Assembly: GCA_965215545.1 (NCBI GenBank)
Contig: OZ244066.1
Span: 868,001-932,000 of the forward strand
DNA from: MPNP01 sp965215545
Lineage (GTDB): Bacteria; Pseudomonadota; Alphaproteobacteria; Rhodobacterales; Rhodobacteraceae
Length of the DNA stretch: 64,000 nucleotides
Direction of reading: 5' to 3'
The notes beneath the pieces were generated by a model that had not been told where the DNA came from, made no database searches, and saw only the letters and a program-made list of their open reading frames with translations. Position numbers and translations under genes: made by a program. This document shows positions 54,654-63,602 of the stretch, piece after piece; position 1 is the stretch's first letter, and each line of letters starts with the position of its first letter.

Positions 54654-54720
54654 CCCTCTGCGTGCAATGTCCCGGTCGCAGGACCGGCATCTGTATCGGG
54701 TCCGGGTCAGTCCATTGGCC

Positions 54721-55842
54721 CTACAGCAGGTGACCGCTCTTGCGGGCCTTGGTCTGCAGATAGGCTTGATTGTGGCAGGTGGGCTCTGTCTTGATCGGCA
54801 GGCGGTTGGCGACGGGGATGCCGAGATCTTCCATGGCCTTCACCTTGGCCGGGTTGTTCGTGATGAGATCCACCCGAACGTGACCGAGGGCACGCAACAT
54901 GGAGGCTGCGATGTGGAAATCGCGCTCATCGTCCTGAAACCCGAGCCGGTGATTGGCCTGAACCGTATCAAACCCCTGATCCTGCAGGGAGTAGGCCCGG
55001 ATCTTGTTCAGCAGACCAATCCCCCTGCCCTCCTGGTTCAGATAGAGCAGCACACCGGACCCCCGTCCCCTGATCATCTCAACGGCTTGCTGCAGCTGCT
55101 GCCCGCAATCACATTTGAGAGACCCCAGGACATCACCGGTGAAGCAGGACGAGTGGAGCCGGACGAGAACAGGGGCCGCGGCATCGTGTGTGCCAAATTC
55201 GATCGCACAGTGCTCATCTCCGTCCAGAAAGGCTCTGAAGACCGTGATCCGGGCATTTTCGTCAGCGGCCAGCGGGAGCCAGGCACTTGTGACCCGCCTG
55301 ACAGCGAATTCCTGTTGCAGACAGTCCTCCAGAGCAGCCAGCGAGCCGGTGGTCACGTGTCCTGGCCTGCTGGCGGCATCCCGCAGCAGCACCGCCGGCA
55401 GGAGCCGGGCCTTGCGGGCCAGGCGGACAGCGAGGCGGGCCAGGTTGGCCGGCCCGGTTCTGATGGCTGGCAAGGGTCCCTTCATGGGACTGGCGAGATC
55501 ACGTGAGGGATCGGCAACGCTGTACACCCAATCGGGACCGGTGTTGCCCCTGAGGGAGACCCGGGCGATGTCGTCATCATAGCATCGAATCTTGAGCGTG
55601 TCGGCCCGCCACCGGGTCAGGGCCATGAAGGACGTGTCATCGTCAAGAAATGCCTGCAGGCGCGCGATCGGGCAGGTCTCGATCGCAACGATCTCTACCG
55701 TCCCGAGGGCATCATGAACGACCACCGGCAAGCCGATGCGAAGGTCATTGCAGACACGGGCAACGAGTTCCTGTGATTCATTCAGCACGGCAGGACCGCT
55801 TGTCCAGACAAGAAAACATCCCCGATCATCGCATGGGCTCAA
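54721..55842 (-). CDS. ribA: GTP cyclohydrolase II RibA with N-terminal extension
   Basis: First step of riboflavin synthesis. The C-terminal half holds the zinc site RLHSSCFTGDVLGSLKCDCGQQL (three Cys), the catalytic YLNQEGRGIGLLNKIRAYSLQDQG, and DLITNNPAKVKAMEDLGI. The N-terminal ~170 residues precede it and resemble a degenerate version of the fused RibB-type or the extended alphaproteobacterial RibA form; I see no clear DHBP synthase active-site motif there. Total 373 residues against ~200 for the E. coli enzyme. Confidence 0.9.
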   Translation of the reverse strand: MSPCDDRGCFLVWTSGPAVLNESQELVARVCNDLRIGLPVVVHDALGTVEIVAIETCPIARLQAFLDDDTSFMALTRWRADTLKIRCYDDDIARVSLRGNTGPDWVYSVADPSRDLASPMKGPLPAIRTGPANLARLAVRLARKARLLPAVLLRDAASRPGHVTTGSLAALEDCLQQEFAVRRVTSAWLPLAADENARITVFRAFLDGDEHCAIEFGTHDAAAPVLVRLHSSCFTGDVLGSLKCDCGQQLQQAVEMIRGRGSGVLLYLNQEGRGIGLLNKIRAYSLQDQGFDTVQANHRLGFQDDERDFHIAASMLRALGHVRVDLITNNPAKVKAMEDLGIPVANRLPIKTEPTCHNQAYLQTKARKSGHLL

Positions 55843-56005
55843 TCATGCGGGATACCCCATTCTCCATGTCCTGTCATCATACTCTCGGCCTGCCGTCACG
55901 ATAGCCCATGATGACCCCATGATGACGATTTGAATTTCATTCCTGTCTGCGGTAGGATTTCAGTCAGGAACAGGGCATCGCAATCACAAACGAACAGGCA
56001 GGCAC

Positions 56006-56587
56006 ATGCTCAAGATGAGATGGATACCCTTGATTGTGCTGCTCGCCGGCTGCGCCAGCATCCTGCCCAACACATCCAGTGCGCCGGCTGATATCGAGAA
56101 TGCCTGCGCAATCGTCCGCTCCAAACCCCTCTGGCGCGCCGAAATGATCGATGTGGAACGCGACTGGGGTGTTCCCACGTCCGTCCAGATGGCCATCATC
56201 TATCATGAGAGCAGATTCCGGGCCCGGGCCCGGACACCGATGAAACGCTTCTGGGGAATCATCCCGATCGGTCGTGTCAGTACCGCCTATGGGTATTCCC
56301 AGGCACTTGACGGGACCTGGGACTGGTATCGTGATGAAACCGGTCGTCGCTTTGCGCGACGGGACAACTATGGTGATGCAGTGGATTTCATCGGCTGGTA
56401 TTCCGACAAGTCGAACAAGCAACTCGGCATCAGCAAAACCGACACCCGTCGCCTGTATCTCGCCTATCATGAGGGTCACACAGGCTACAAAAGGGCCAGC
56501 TACAACAAGAAACCGTGGCTGCTTGATGTCGCCAGCAACGCCGCCGAAACCGAACGCAAGTACCGCTCACAACTCCGCAGTTGCTGA
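56006..56587 (+). CDS. lytic-transglycosylase-like lipoprotein
   Basis: 193 residues. The signal peptide ends at a lipobox (LLAGC), so it is lipid-anchored. AIIYHESRFRARAR contains the SLT-type catalytic Glu (HES), and AYGYSQALDGTWDWYRDETG fits the GxxQxxxxTW segment of the family. YLAYHEGHTGY matches the later NxGxGxV-like region with substitutions. It likely cleaves peptidoglycan glycan strands at a membrane. Confidence 0.8.
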   Translation: MLKMRWIPLIVLLAGCASILPNTSSAPADIENACAIVRSKPLWRAEMIDVERDWGVPTSVQMAIIYHESRFRARARTPMKRFWGIIPIGRVSTAYGYSQALDGTWDWYRDETGRRFARRDNYGDAVDFIGWYSDKSNKQLGISKTDTRRLYLAYHEGHTGYKRASYNKKPWLLDVASNAAETERKYRSQLRSC

Positions 56588-56792
56588 TCCGGATCCAGCA
56601 TCAGGGACTCGTCCGGTCGATATTGATTTCCTGCCCGTCGATCCGGGTCCACAGGCAACCCATGGCATGCTCATGCATGCAACACCTGTTCCAACCTGGT
56701 TCCGAGGGGCTTGGGGCAGGAGTCCGGACTCTGCCGGCGGCCCCGGGGTTGCGGGCAACGCGACGCGGATGCTGTCGTGCGGTCGGTCGGGC

Positions 56793-58772
56793 TCACCCTG
56801 CCCGCTGCTTGCTTGCGCCGGTGCGGTCTGATGATCGCCAGTTCATGGCAAGGATCGCACCGATGACCACCAGCCCGGTCACTTCCAGGCGCAGATCTGG
56901 CCAGAACACAACAATGATGGCGGGCACAAGCAGCACGCGTTGCCAATGTGGGAGCGGGTGCCACAGATAGCCTTCAAGCATGGCAGCAAACGCAACCAGC
57001 GCCACAATGGCCAGCAGGCCAGACCAGAGCACCTCCGGCAGCGGTCCCCCCAGAATGATCACATCGTTGAACACCATGAAGAGGGGAATGAGGTAGAGGC
57101 CCTTGGCATATTTCCACGCCTGGATGCTGGTCTCCATTGGCCTTGATCCTGCAATGGCAGCACCGGCGAAACCTGCCAATGCCACAGGCGGCGTGACATT
57201 TGAATCCTGCGAGTACCAGAAGACAACGAGATGGGCCACGAGAAGCGGCATGCCAAACTCCTGGGTCAATGCCGGCCCGACCAGAATGATCAGGACGATG
57301 TAGGCAGCTGTGACCGGGAGCCCCATGCCGAGAACCAGACTGGCAATCACGACGAGAAGCAGGGCAAGCACAATGTTGCCGCCTGAGAATGCGATCATCA
57401 TCGCCGAGAATTTCAGACCGAGGCCGGTGAGACCGACGACCCCCACGATGATCCCGGCAACAGCACAGGCCATGGAAACCGCCACGGCGTTGCGGGCCCC
57501 GAGCGCCAGAGCCTGCAGGACCCGCTCCACCCCCTGTCGACAAAGATCAAGCAAGCCTGCGGGGGTCGGGGCACTGACAGCGAAACGGGCCAAAGCGCGC
57601 AGGCCGGCGACCCCGCAGATGGTCAGGATGACATAAAACCCGACCCGCATGGGCGAGTACCCCGCCACCAGAAATCCGATCAGGGCAAGCAACGGGACAA
57701 GGAAATGCCAGCCCTCGGCCAGCACCTCGCGCACACTCGAGAGGTCATCGGCAGGCAGCCCCTCGATGCCCTGCTTGACGGCCGCGATATGAACCAGGAG
57801 GTAGACGGCACCAAAATACAGGAACGCGGGGAAGATTGAGACGAGCACGATGTCCACATAGGGAATCTGGGTAAACTCGCTCATCAGGAATGCACCCGCC
57901 CCCATCAACGGGGGCATGATCTGTCCCCCCGTCGAAGCGGCGGCTTCGATCCCGCCTGCCTGCTTCGGCTTGTAGCCAAGCCGCTTCATCAGCGGGATCG
58001 TGAAGGCCCCAGTTGTCACCACATTGGCGATGGCCGACCCCGAGATCGAGCCCATGCCTGCCGAGGCAATGACTGAAGCCTTGGCCGGACCGCCGCGCTG
58101 TCGCCCCGTGGCCGCATAGGCCAGATCAATGAAGAATTTTCCGGCACCCGTCACTTCAAGAAACGCTCCGAAGAGGACAAAGATGAACACGAAGGTCGCC
58201 GCCACGCCAAGGGGGATGCCAAAAATGCCCTCGGCACCCAAGGTCATCTGGCTGGCAAGGCGTTCCAGTGAATAACCGCGATGGTTCAGGATACCGGGCA
58301 TCCAGTCAGCAAGAAATGGCAGTTCCCCGCGAGACCCTGCGAAGGCGTAGGCGATGAAGAGCGCACCGATGATCGTCATGCCCAGACCGACTGCACGGCG
58401 GGCCCCCTCCAGCACAAGAAGGACAGTCAGCATGCCGACCCAGACGTCGACAGCACGTGGAAAGATCTGGCTGGCAATGATCTCGATATTGATGGGCAAC
58501 CAGGCCCCCACCACAAGACTGCAGGCGATCAGGACCCCGTCAATCGTCCATCCAAGGATCCCGCGGGGACGACCAGGGCCGAAGGCTGGATAAATCAGGA
58601 AGCACAGGACAAGAATAAAGCCCAGATGGATGGGTCGGTGATAAAACAGACCAAGCGGCTGCACACCGGCTGCATAGAGATGAAACAGCGACAGGGCGAT
58701 CCCGACGATGACAACCGCCCTGACGACGAACCCGGCTTGCTGGGTGTGCCGCACTGGCAATTCGGTCGTCAC
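56793..58772 (-). CDS. TRAP transporter fused permease (TAXI type)
   Basis: 659 residues with many TM segments. The 4TM small subunit and the 12TM large subunit are fused, as is usual for TAXI-TRAP systems. Conserved segments such as MPGILNHRGYSLERLASQMTLGAEGIFGIPLGV, GGQIMPPLMGAGAFLMSEF and GMGLPVTAAYIVLI are typical of DctM-type proteins. It uses an ion gradient to import the substrate captured by the TAXI protein. Located downstream of the binding protein and DUF1850 genes, all leftward. Confidence 0.9.
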   Translation of the reverse strand: MTTELPVRHTQQAGFVVRAVVIVGIALSLFHLYAAGVQPLGLFYHRPIHLGFILVLCFLIYPAFGPGRPRGILGWTIDGVLIACSLVVGAWLPINIEIIASQIFPRAVDVWVGMLTVLLVLEGARRAVGLGMTIIGALFIAYAFAGSRGELPFLADWMPGILNHRGYSLERLASQMTLGAEGIFGIPLGVAATFVFIFVLFGAFLEVTGAGKFFIDLAYAATGRQRGGPAKASVIASAGMGSISGSAIANVVTTGAFTIPLMKRLGYKPKQAGGIEAAASTGGQIMPPLMGAGAFLMSEFTQIPYVDIVLVSIFPAFLYFGAVYLLVHIAAVKQGIEGLPADDLSSVREVLAEGWHFLVPLLALIGFLVAGYSPMRVGFYVILTICGVAGLRALARFAVSAPTPAGLLDLCRQGVERVLQALALGARNAVAVSMACAVAGIIVGVVGLTGLGLKFSAMMIAFSGGNIVLALLLVVIASLVLGMGLPVTAAYIVLIILVGPALTQEFGMPLLVAHLVVFWYSQDSNVTPPVALAGFAGAAIAGSRPMETSIQAWKYAKGLYLIPLFMVFNDVIILGGPLPEVLWSGLLAIVALVAFAAMLEGYLWHPLPHWQRVLLVPAIIVVFWPDLRLEVTGLVVIGAILAMNWRSSDRTGASKQRAG

Positions 58773-58777
58773 GACCT

Positions 58778-59260
58778 TCAGTGTTCCTCACAACCAAGCG
58801 CAATGCGGACCCGTGCGCGTGGGGCCATGGTGGAAAGCGAGACAACCTGCCTGCCAACCCGAATCCTGTGATTGACCTGACCAATCCCGGGCCGCAGGAT
58901 GAAGGCATTACCAATCACGGGTTCATCAAGGTCGAGAATCCAGTACCCTCCCTCACCATCCGAGACCTGTTGTCCGCGCCCCGGTATGTGATCCAACCCG
59001 GCGGCGAAATCCGGAAGGTGGGACTTGACAAGAACCATGTGGCCGGCACGGTTCTCGTAACAATCGGAGACCTCAAAACCCTGCACCGAGTGGTGCCAGA
59101 GCACACACCAACCCGCGCCCTGCGGCATGGCGAATCGGGCAATCTCGGTTCCATCCGGCAACGTTGCACTGAGACTGTCAGCGGCAAGGGGCATTCCGAA
59201 AAGGAGGAGGGCAGCAAGCCCTCCTCCGAACAATGTCTCCACGTTACGGACGCAAGGCAT
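58778..59260 (-). CDS. DUF1850 protein of TAXI-TRAP locus
   Basis: About 160 residues from ATG 59260 (MPCVRNVETLFGGGLAALLL), with a signal/anchor segment. LWHHSVQGFEVSDCYENRAGHMVLVKSHLPDFAAGL and GRQVVSLSTMAPRARVRI match DUF1850, often encoded between the TAXI binding protein and the permease. Its role in the transport system is unknown. The start overlaps the end of the TAXI gene by 17 bases; alternative starts are possible. Confidence 0.7.
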   Translation of the reverse strand: MPCVRNVETLFGGGLAALLLFGMPLAADSLSATLPDGTEIARFAMPQGAGWCVLWHHSVQGFEVSDCYENRAGHMVLVKSHLPDFAAGLDHIPGRGQQVSDGEGGYWILDLDEPVIGNAFILRPGIGQVNHRIRVGRQVVSLSTMAPRARVRIALGCEEH

Positions 59261-60200
59261 CCGGAACAGTGGCCCCGGTCTCTTCATAATAGCGGATGGC
59301 ACCGGGATGAAGGGGGATCGGTGTGGCCGAAAGGGTAAAGTCGACCGTCGTCTGGTTGGCGGCAGGATGAATGGCCCGAAGGTCGTCGATGTTCTCGAAG
59401 ATCGCCCGGGTGATGGCGTAGACCAGATCCTCATCCATTGCCGAGGACACGGTCATGACATTTGCCGCCCCGAGAACCGATGTGTCCGGAACGCCCTCAT
59501 AGGTGCCTGCCATCAGTGTCGTGCGCGCAAAGAGAGGCTGGACAGCCATGACGGAATCGAACTCGTCTCCGGACAATTCCAGGATGGCGATGTCATGGGT
59601 GGTCGAAAGGTTCAGGATTGAAGAGGTCGGTGCCCCCACAGACCAGAATCCGGCATCGATATCGCCATTCGCCAGCGCGTCGGCAGTTTCATTGAAATTG
59701 AGGCGCTGGGCATCAATGTCGTCATAGGTGATCCCGTTTGCATCGAGGATGATCTGGGCGTTGACTTCCGTACCGGAACCCGGGGCTCCCACAGAAACCC
59801 GCTTGCCGACCAGATCCTGAAGACTTGTGATCCCGCTCCCCTCCAGTGTCACGATCTGGATCATGTTGGCATACATGGATGCCATGGCGCGGAGCATCGA
59901 GAGTTCGTTGCCATCGAAGCGCCCCGTACCGGTGTACGCCTGGTGGACAGTGTCGGCAAGACCGAGTCCCATGTCAGCGTCTCCAGTGGCAATGAGACCC
60001 ATGTTCTCAACCGATGCTCCGGTGACCTCGGCGGTGGCGGCATAGCCGTCAACATGAGCATTGATCACCTCGGCAACACCCCCACCCATGGGGAAATAGA
60101 CACCTCCGGTACCGCCAGTCGCGACCGAGAGCTGGGTTTGGGCAAGGGCTGGCAATGCCGAAACCATTGCAACTGCGGCAAATGCCGTGAATCTTTTCAT
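59244..60200 (-). CDS. TAXI-family TRAP solute-binding protein
   Basis: 318 residues. The signal peptide (MKRFTAFAAVAMVSALPALA) precedes the periplasmic domain. QLSVATGGTGGVYFPMGGGVAEVIN, VGAPGSGTEVNAQIILDANGITY and DIDAGFWSVGAPTSSILNLSTTHDIAILELS match TAXI binding proteins, which bind C4-acids or glutamate-like substrates. The start at 60200 follows GAGGAATTCG. A longer open frame to 60386 crosses the mobile element boundary and is unlikely. Confidence 0.92.
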   Translation of the reverse strand: MKRFTAFAAVAMVSALPALAQTQLSVATGGTGGVYFPMGGGVAEVINAHVDGYAATAEVTGASVENMGLIATGDADMGLGLADTVHQAYTGTGRFDGNELSMLRAMASMYANMIQIVTLEGSGITSLQDLVGKRVSVGAPGSGTEVNAQIILDANGITYDDIDAQRLNFNETADALANGDIDAGFWSVGAPTSSILNLSTTHDIAILELSGDEFDSVMAVQPLFARTTLMAGTYEGVPDTSVLGAANVMTVSSAMDEDLVYAITRAIFENIDDLRAIHPAANQTTVDFTLSATPIPLHPGAIRYYEETGATVPDALRP

Positions 60201-60321
60201 CGAATTCCTCCATGATGAACTGAGATCAGAAACCCGGTCCCTTACACGGAACATGACCATTTGCAAAACAGGCCGCGTGAACGCTTGACATACGTCAGGA
60301 CATCTCAGGAATTGCGAGATG

Positions 60322-60329
60322 ATCTGATT
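60322..60329. repeat. candidate target duplication ATCTGATT (left copy)
   Basis: ATCTGATT occurs here and at 61003-61010, directly after the IS1595-like terminus. The left copy is directly followed by GGCG, as the inverted right end is. Confidence 0.5.
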
Positions 60330-60358
60330 GGCGCGGTGGTCAATAATCATCAGTGTTT

Positions 60359-60386
60359 GTGACTGTTCAGGAGCCTGAACAGTCAC
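60359..60386. repeat. perfect 13-bp inverted repeat (palindrome)
   Basis: GTGACTGTTCAGG, then AG, then its exact reverse complement. It lies just inside the left edge of the candidate element and ~160 bases upstream of the TAXI gene start. The half-site CTGTTCAGG resembles the IS66-like ends at 980 and 51553. It could be a paired element end, an operator or a hairpin. Confidence 0.6.
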
Positions 60387-60461
60387 GATTCAAGTATGGA
60401 TTGCAAGTTTCTTGCAAGTTTCTGTATGGGCAGATCAGAGGAGTGTTTTTTCTCGGGGGCC

Positions 60462-60728
60462 ATGATGACAATCTACGCTGTATGTCTCAATGAACCGAGC
60501 AAGGATGTATGGGATAAAGTCATCGAGAAATGGGGCAACAAACAATTCATCCTTTCGCCGACAACAGCCTTTGTTGCTTCTCCTGATTTGACTCTGACCA
60601 GTGACATTGCTCGGATGGTTGGGATCAGCGATGAATCCGGAACGCTCGGAGTCGTTTTTGAAGTTCACACCTACAATGGATTTAATCGCAGTGATCTTTG
60701 GGAATGGCTTCGGAAGGTGGAAGCCTGA
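60462..60728 (+). CDS. small passenger protein of unknown function
   Basis: About 88 residues from the ATG pair at 60462/60465 (MTIYAVCLNEPSKDVWDKVI). A mixed alpha/beta sequence with no signal peptide or motif that I recognise. It reads ILSPTTAFVA and ends DLWEWLRKVEA. Its stop overlaps the next gene's start (TGATG), so the two are coupled. The gene has less GC than its neighbours, consistent with transfer. Confidence 0.55.
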   Translation: MMTIYAVCLNEPSKDVWDKVIEKWGNKQFILSPTTAFVASPDLTLTSDIARMVGISDESGTLGVVFEVHTYNGFNRSDLWEWLRKVEA

Positions 60729-60970
60729 TGGGGGATGTTCATCCTATTGGTGCGCCGCCTGAACATGCGCCATCAACCAGCAGTGGTGACGGCAATGGTG
60801 GCAATGGCCGTGATCTTCATGGTCGATTGTCCAAACTTGAAGCGAGAATGGATTACCTGGCTACAAAGTCAGATGTTGAACAGATCAAAACCTGGGCCTT
60901 GAAGGGGGCGCTCGGCGGAATGGTTCTTGCCGCCACTCTTGCGATTGGGATCTTGAAAATTTTCGGCTAG
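60728..60970 (+). CDS. small membrane protein with coiled coil
   Basis: 80 residues. A Gly/Asn-rich N-terminus (SGDGNGGNGRDLHG) leads into a coiled-coil stretch (RLSKLEARMDYLATKSDVEQ) and one C-terminal TM segment (GGMVLAATLAIGILKIF). The architecture resembles short phage/IS-associated XhlA-like proteins. It may work at the membrane with the preceding protein. Ends 14 bases before the IS1595-like terminus. Confidence 0.6.
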   Translation: MGDVHPIGAPPEHAPSTSSGDGNGGNGRDLHGRLSKLEARMDYLATKSDVEQIKTWALKGALGGMVLAATLAIGILKIFG

Positions 60971-61286
60971 CCGGTGCTTGCAGACTTAGGTCTATAATCG
61001 CCATCTGATTGGGCACCTCAAGACGATAACCGATGCCCATCCGGTCGGGCCGGGGTTTGTTGCCGGACTCTTGAAATCAGACTCACTCGGTCCATTGTCC
61101 GTTGTGTTGCCCCAGGCCCGGATCCAGGAGCCACAGGAATCGTGCTCTGTGGACCCAATTGCCTCATTCTGCACATGTCTTTTCCGAGACGGGCGGGCAT
61201 TGAGTCCGCATGATGGTCTGAATGCATGCGTGAGGCAGTCTGGGCCGGCGGCACCCTGCGGTTCCCGATGCAGGATGAGGCAGGGT

Positions 61287-61955
61287 TCAGTTGTCCTGAT
61301 CGGGAAACAAACGCTCTGTTTGCTGTTCGATACTGAAATATCCCGCCGGAAAACGGATATCTCCACGAATCCTGTCAAGGATGACGGCGGTTTCCTGTCC
61401 CTGGGCATCCTGATAGATCCAACCACCGAGCATCAGCGGCTCATGGCGGAACAGCAGCGTGATGGTCTCTGGACCTGTCGCTCTCAGTCCGAGCTCGATC
61501 CAGCTCTCCCTGGGACCGATCCCCGAAGACCGGTAATGCGCCCCGTCAGCGAGATCAATGGTCTGGCCCATGAACACTGTCAACGGCGTCCGGCTCAGGG
61601 GATAGATGGCCGGTCCGGAATTGGCCCTGAGATCAAAGACGGCAACCCGTCGACCAGCAGCGATGATGATGACCTCATTCGGGGCAGAATAATCAATCCG
61701 GCCTTCCCAGGGCCGCCGGAATGAAAACACCCCGCGCGATTGCGTCCCGTCGGCATTGATCTGCACAAAGTCGGCCCGACCCACGGACAGCCCCTGAATA
61801 TAGGCTGACATCGCCTCGATGGTGACCTCCCCGGCCCCGGGATCATCAGCCCCCATGGCCAGGGGCGCCACAGTCAGCATCAGCAGGGCCACGCCGGACC
61901 GAAGCCATGCCAGTGGCGCGTATCGATGGAGTCCCCGGATCACGATAGCCCTCAT
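61287..61955 (-). CDS. lolA: outer membrane lipoprotein carrier LolA
   Basis: LolA ferries lipoproteins across the periplasm. About 222 residues with a signal peptide (VALLMLTVAPLAMG). The pattern ADFVQINADGTQSRGVFSFRRPWEGRIDY is the LolA core (G-x-F-x-xxRPG). The start ATG 61955 overlaps the M24 peptidase stop (TGATG), so the two are coupled. Confidence 0.88.
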   Translation of the reverse strand: MRAIVIRGLHRYAPLAWLRSGVALLMLTVAPLAMGADDPGAGEVTIEAMSAYIQGLSVGRADFVQINADGTQSRGVFSFRRPWEGRIDYSAPNEVIIIAAGRRVAVFDLRANSGPAIYPLSRTPLTVFMGQTIDLADGAHYRSSGIGPRESWIELGLRATGPETITLLFRHEPLMLGGWIYQDAQGQETAVILDRIRGDIRFPAGYFSIEQQTERLFPDQDN

Positions 61956-63046
61956 CAGCACCGGACTGTCGCCCGACCCAGGCGACTCAGGATTTCCGGG
62001 CCATCGTCGCGCAACACGACGATGTCCTCAAGGCGAATGCCAAAGCGATCAGGGAGATAGATACCCGGTTCAATCGAAAACACCATGCCTTTCTCCAGAA
62101 TGCCGGTCGCTGTGGACACCATATAGGGCGGTTCATGCACGTCAACACCCAGACCGTGTCCGGTCCGGTGGATGAAACACTCTCCATACCCCGCATCCTC
62201 AATGACCGCACGCGCGGCCCGATCCACACCGGCGATGCTGTTCCCGGGCCGGGCCGCGTCCAGGGCAGCCTCGACAGCGGCGTTGGCAATGGCATGAATT
62301 GTCCCGAACGCCTCCGGTTCCGGACCCACGACGGCCATCCGGGTGATGTCACTGTTGTACCCGTCGATCTTGCCGCCGATATCGACGACGACAGCATCCC
62401 CGGCTCTCAGGCGGCGTGGACCCGGCGCATGATGGGGCAGTGCGCTGTTGGGACCCGATCCGACAATCGCAAATTGCATCACGGCACCCGCCTCGGCAAA
62501 ACTGCGCCGAACAGTTTCGACGATCTCGATCTCACGGACACCCGGCCTGATGGCTGCCATGGCCGCATCCATGGCCCTGTCGGCAATCCCGGCTGCTGTC
62601 TGCAGGGCCGCAATCTCGCCGTTGTCCTTGATCTGCCGCAGACGTCCCACCGTCGATTCGGTAAAGACGATCACGGCCTCTGGCAGGACTCTCTGGACAA
62701 GCATGGCAAAATCGGCCCGCATGGTTTCATCAAGTGCCAGTGTGCCCACGCCCGCACCCATGTCCGCCACTGCTGCCCGCAGGGCCGCATCCGGCCCGTC
62801 GGCATCACGCCATGCATGGACCTGCATGGCCACCACAGGCTTCACATCTCCGGCTGTCAGCGCCGGGACAAGAAACGCAACGCGCTCCGAACCGATCAGC
62901 AGCAGACACGGTCGCTCATCGGGATGGGGATACCAGCCAAGCAGCCACTGCATGTGGGAGCCCGGCCCGAGCACCACAAGGTCGACTCCCGCAGAGACCA
63001 TCGCTGTGCGGAGTTCCGCAAGACGGCATTGGATGCGATCTGTCAC
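61955..63046 (-). CDS. M24-family Xaa-Pro aminopeptidase
   Basis: 363 residues, two domains: a creatinase-type N-terminal domain and the pita-bread C-terminal catalytic domain. Metal ligands lie in VVVDIGGKIDGYNSDITR (two Asp), HRTGHGLGVDVHEPP (His), FSIEPGIY (Glu) and IRLEDIVVL (Glu). It cleaves N-terminal residues preceding proline in the cytoplasm. Upstream of lolA in one transcript. Confidence 0.9.
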   Translation of the reverse strand: MTDRIQCRLAELRTAMVSAGVDLVVLGPGSHMQWLLGWYPHPDERPCLLLIGSERVAFLVPALTAGDVKPVVAMQVHAWRDADGPDAALRAAVADMGAGVGTLALDETMRADFAMLVQRVLPEAVIVFTESTVGRLRQIKDNGEIAALQTAAGIADRAMDAAMAAIRPGVREIEIVETVRRSFAEAGAVMQFAIVGSGPNSALPHHAPGPRRLRAGDAVVVDIGGKIDGYNSDITRMAVVGPEPEAFGTIHAIANAAVEAALDAARPGNSIAGVDRAARAVIEDAGYGECFIHRTGHGLGVDVHEPPYMVSTATGILEKGMVFSIEPGIYLPDRFGIRLEDIVVLRDDGPEILSRLGRATVRC

Positions 63047-63059
63047 GACGGGGCCCTGT

Positions 63060-63602
63060 TCATTTCATCCAGTCCCGGCACAGGACAGGCGGCATCGCCC
63101 TGAACCCTGGTGATGCCGGGAGTCTTGCCAACCTCTTCTGGCTGGCCTGAATGCGCCGCCTGTGCACCCGCACCCCCTGCCATCCGAACCCATGATCTCG
63201 GTGCAGATTGCCGTCCATCGGTGCAGGCAGGAGAGCCACAACGACCGAAACAGACGGAGTCGTGGCCTCGGGATGAGGCCAGATCGGGGACATCACATCG
63301 AGCATATCAGTTGTCTGCATGTCCGTAGGGTAAGCAATCGGGGTCTGCGACTGTCGTGCTGAATACCCTGTGGCGGTCTGCCGCTGCAAGGTGGCATCCA
63401 GGACCGTCGCAGGCAAGCAGGCAAATTTCCTTGCCGACCCGATCCGGGCCATCAGATCATCGAGCAGGCGGTCCATCATCGCATCGCAAGTGGCCAGTTG
63501 CTCCGGTGCCAGGAACCCGTCCGTTTGATGTCCCTGCCCTTCCACCATCCGGTGAGCACGGGTCCAATGGACGCATGTTGGCAATCGAGAATCCAGACCC
63601 AT
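63060..63602 (-). CDS. hypothetical protein, low confidence
   Basis: An open frame of up to 180 codons ending just before the M24 gene. The segment FLAPEQLATCDAMMDRLLDDLMARIG is helical and coherent. The remainder is without recognisable motif, and its start overlaps the end of a LysR-like fragment. It may be part of a decayed gene. Confidence 0.3.
   Translation of the reverse strand: MGLDSRLPTCVHWTRAHRMVEGQGHQTDGFLAPEQLATCDAMMDRLLDDLMARIGSARKFACLPATVLDATLQRQTATGYSARQSQTPIAYPTDMQTTDMLDVMSPIWPHPEATTPSVSVVVALLPAPMDGNLHRDHGFGWQGVRVHRRRIQASQKRLARLPASPGFRAMPPVLCRDWMK

Larger units (their letters stand above)
60330..61002 (+). mobile_element. transposase-less element with an IS1595-like end
   Basis: The right end ACTTAGGTCTATAATCGCC (60984-61002) matches the 2464-5332 transposon's right end at 17 of 19 positions. 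Immediately after lies ATCTGATT, also present at 60322-60329. The left end beyond GGCG does not resemble the right inverted repeat, so the left boundary is uncertain. The interior contains two small genes and no transposase. It would be a non-autonomous relative or a degraded remnant. Confidence 0.5.
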
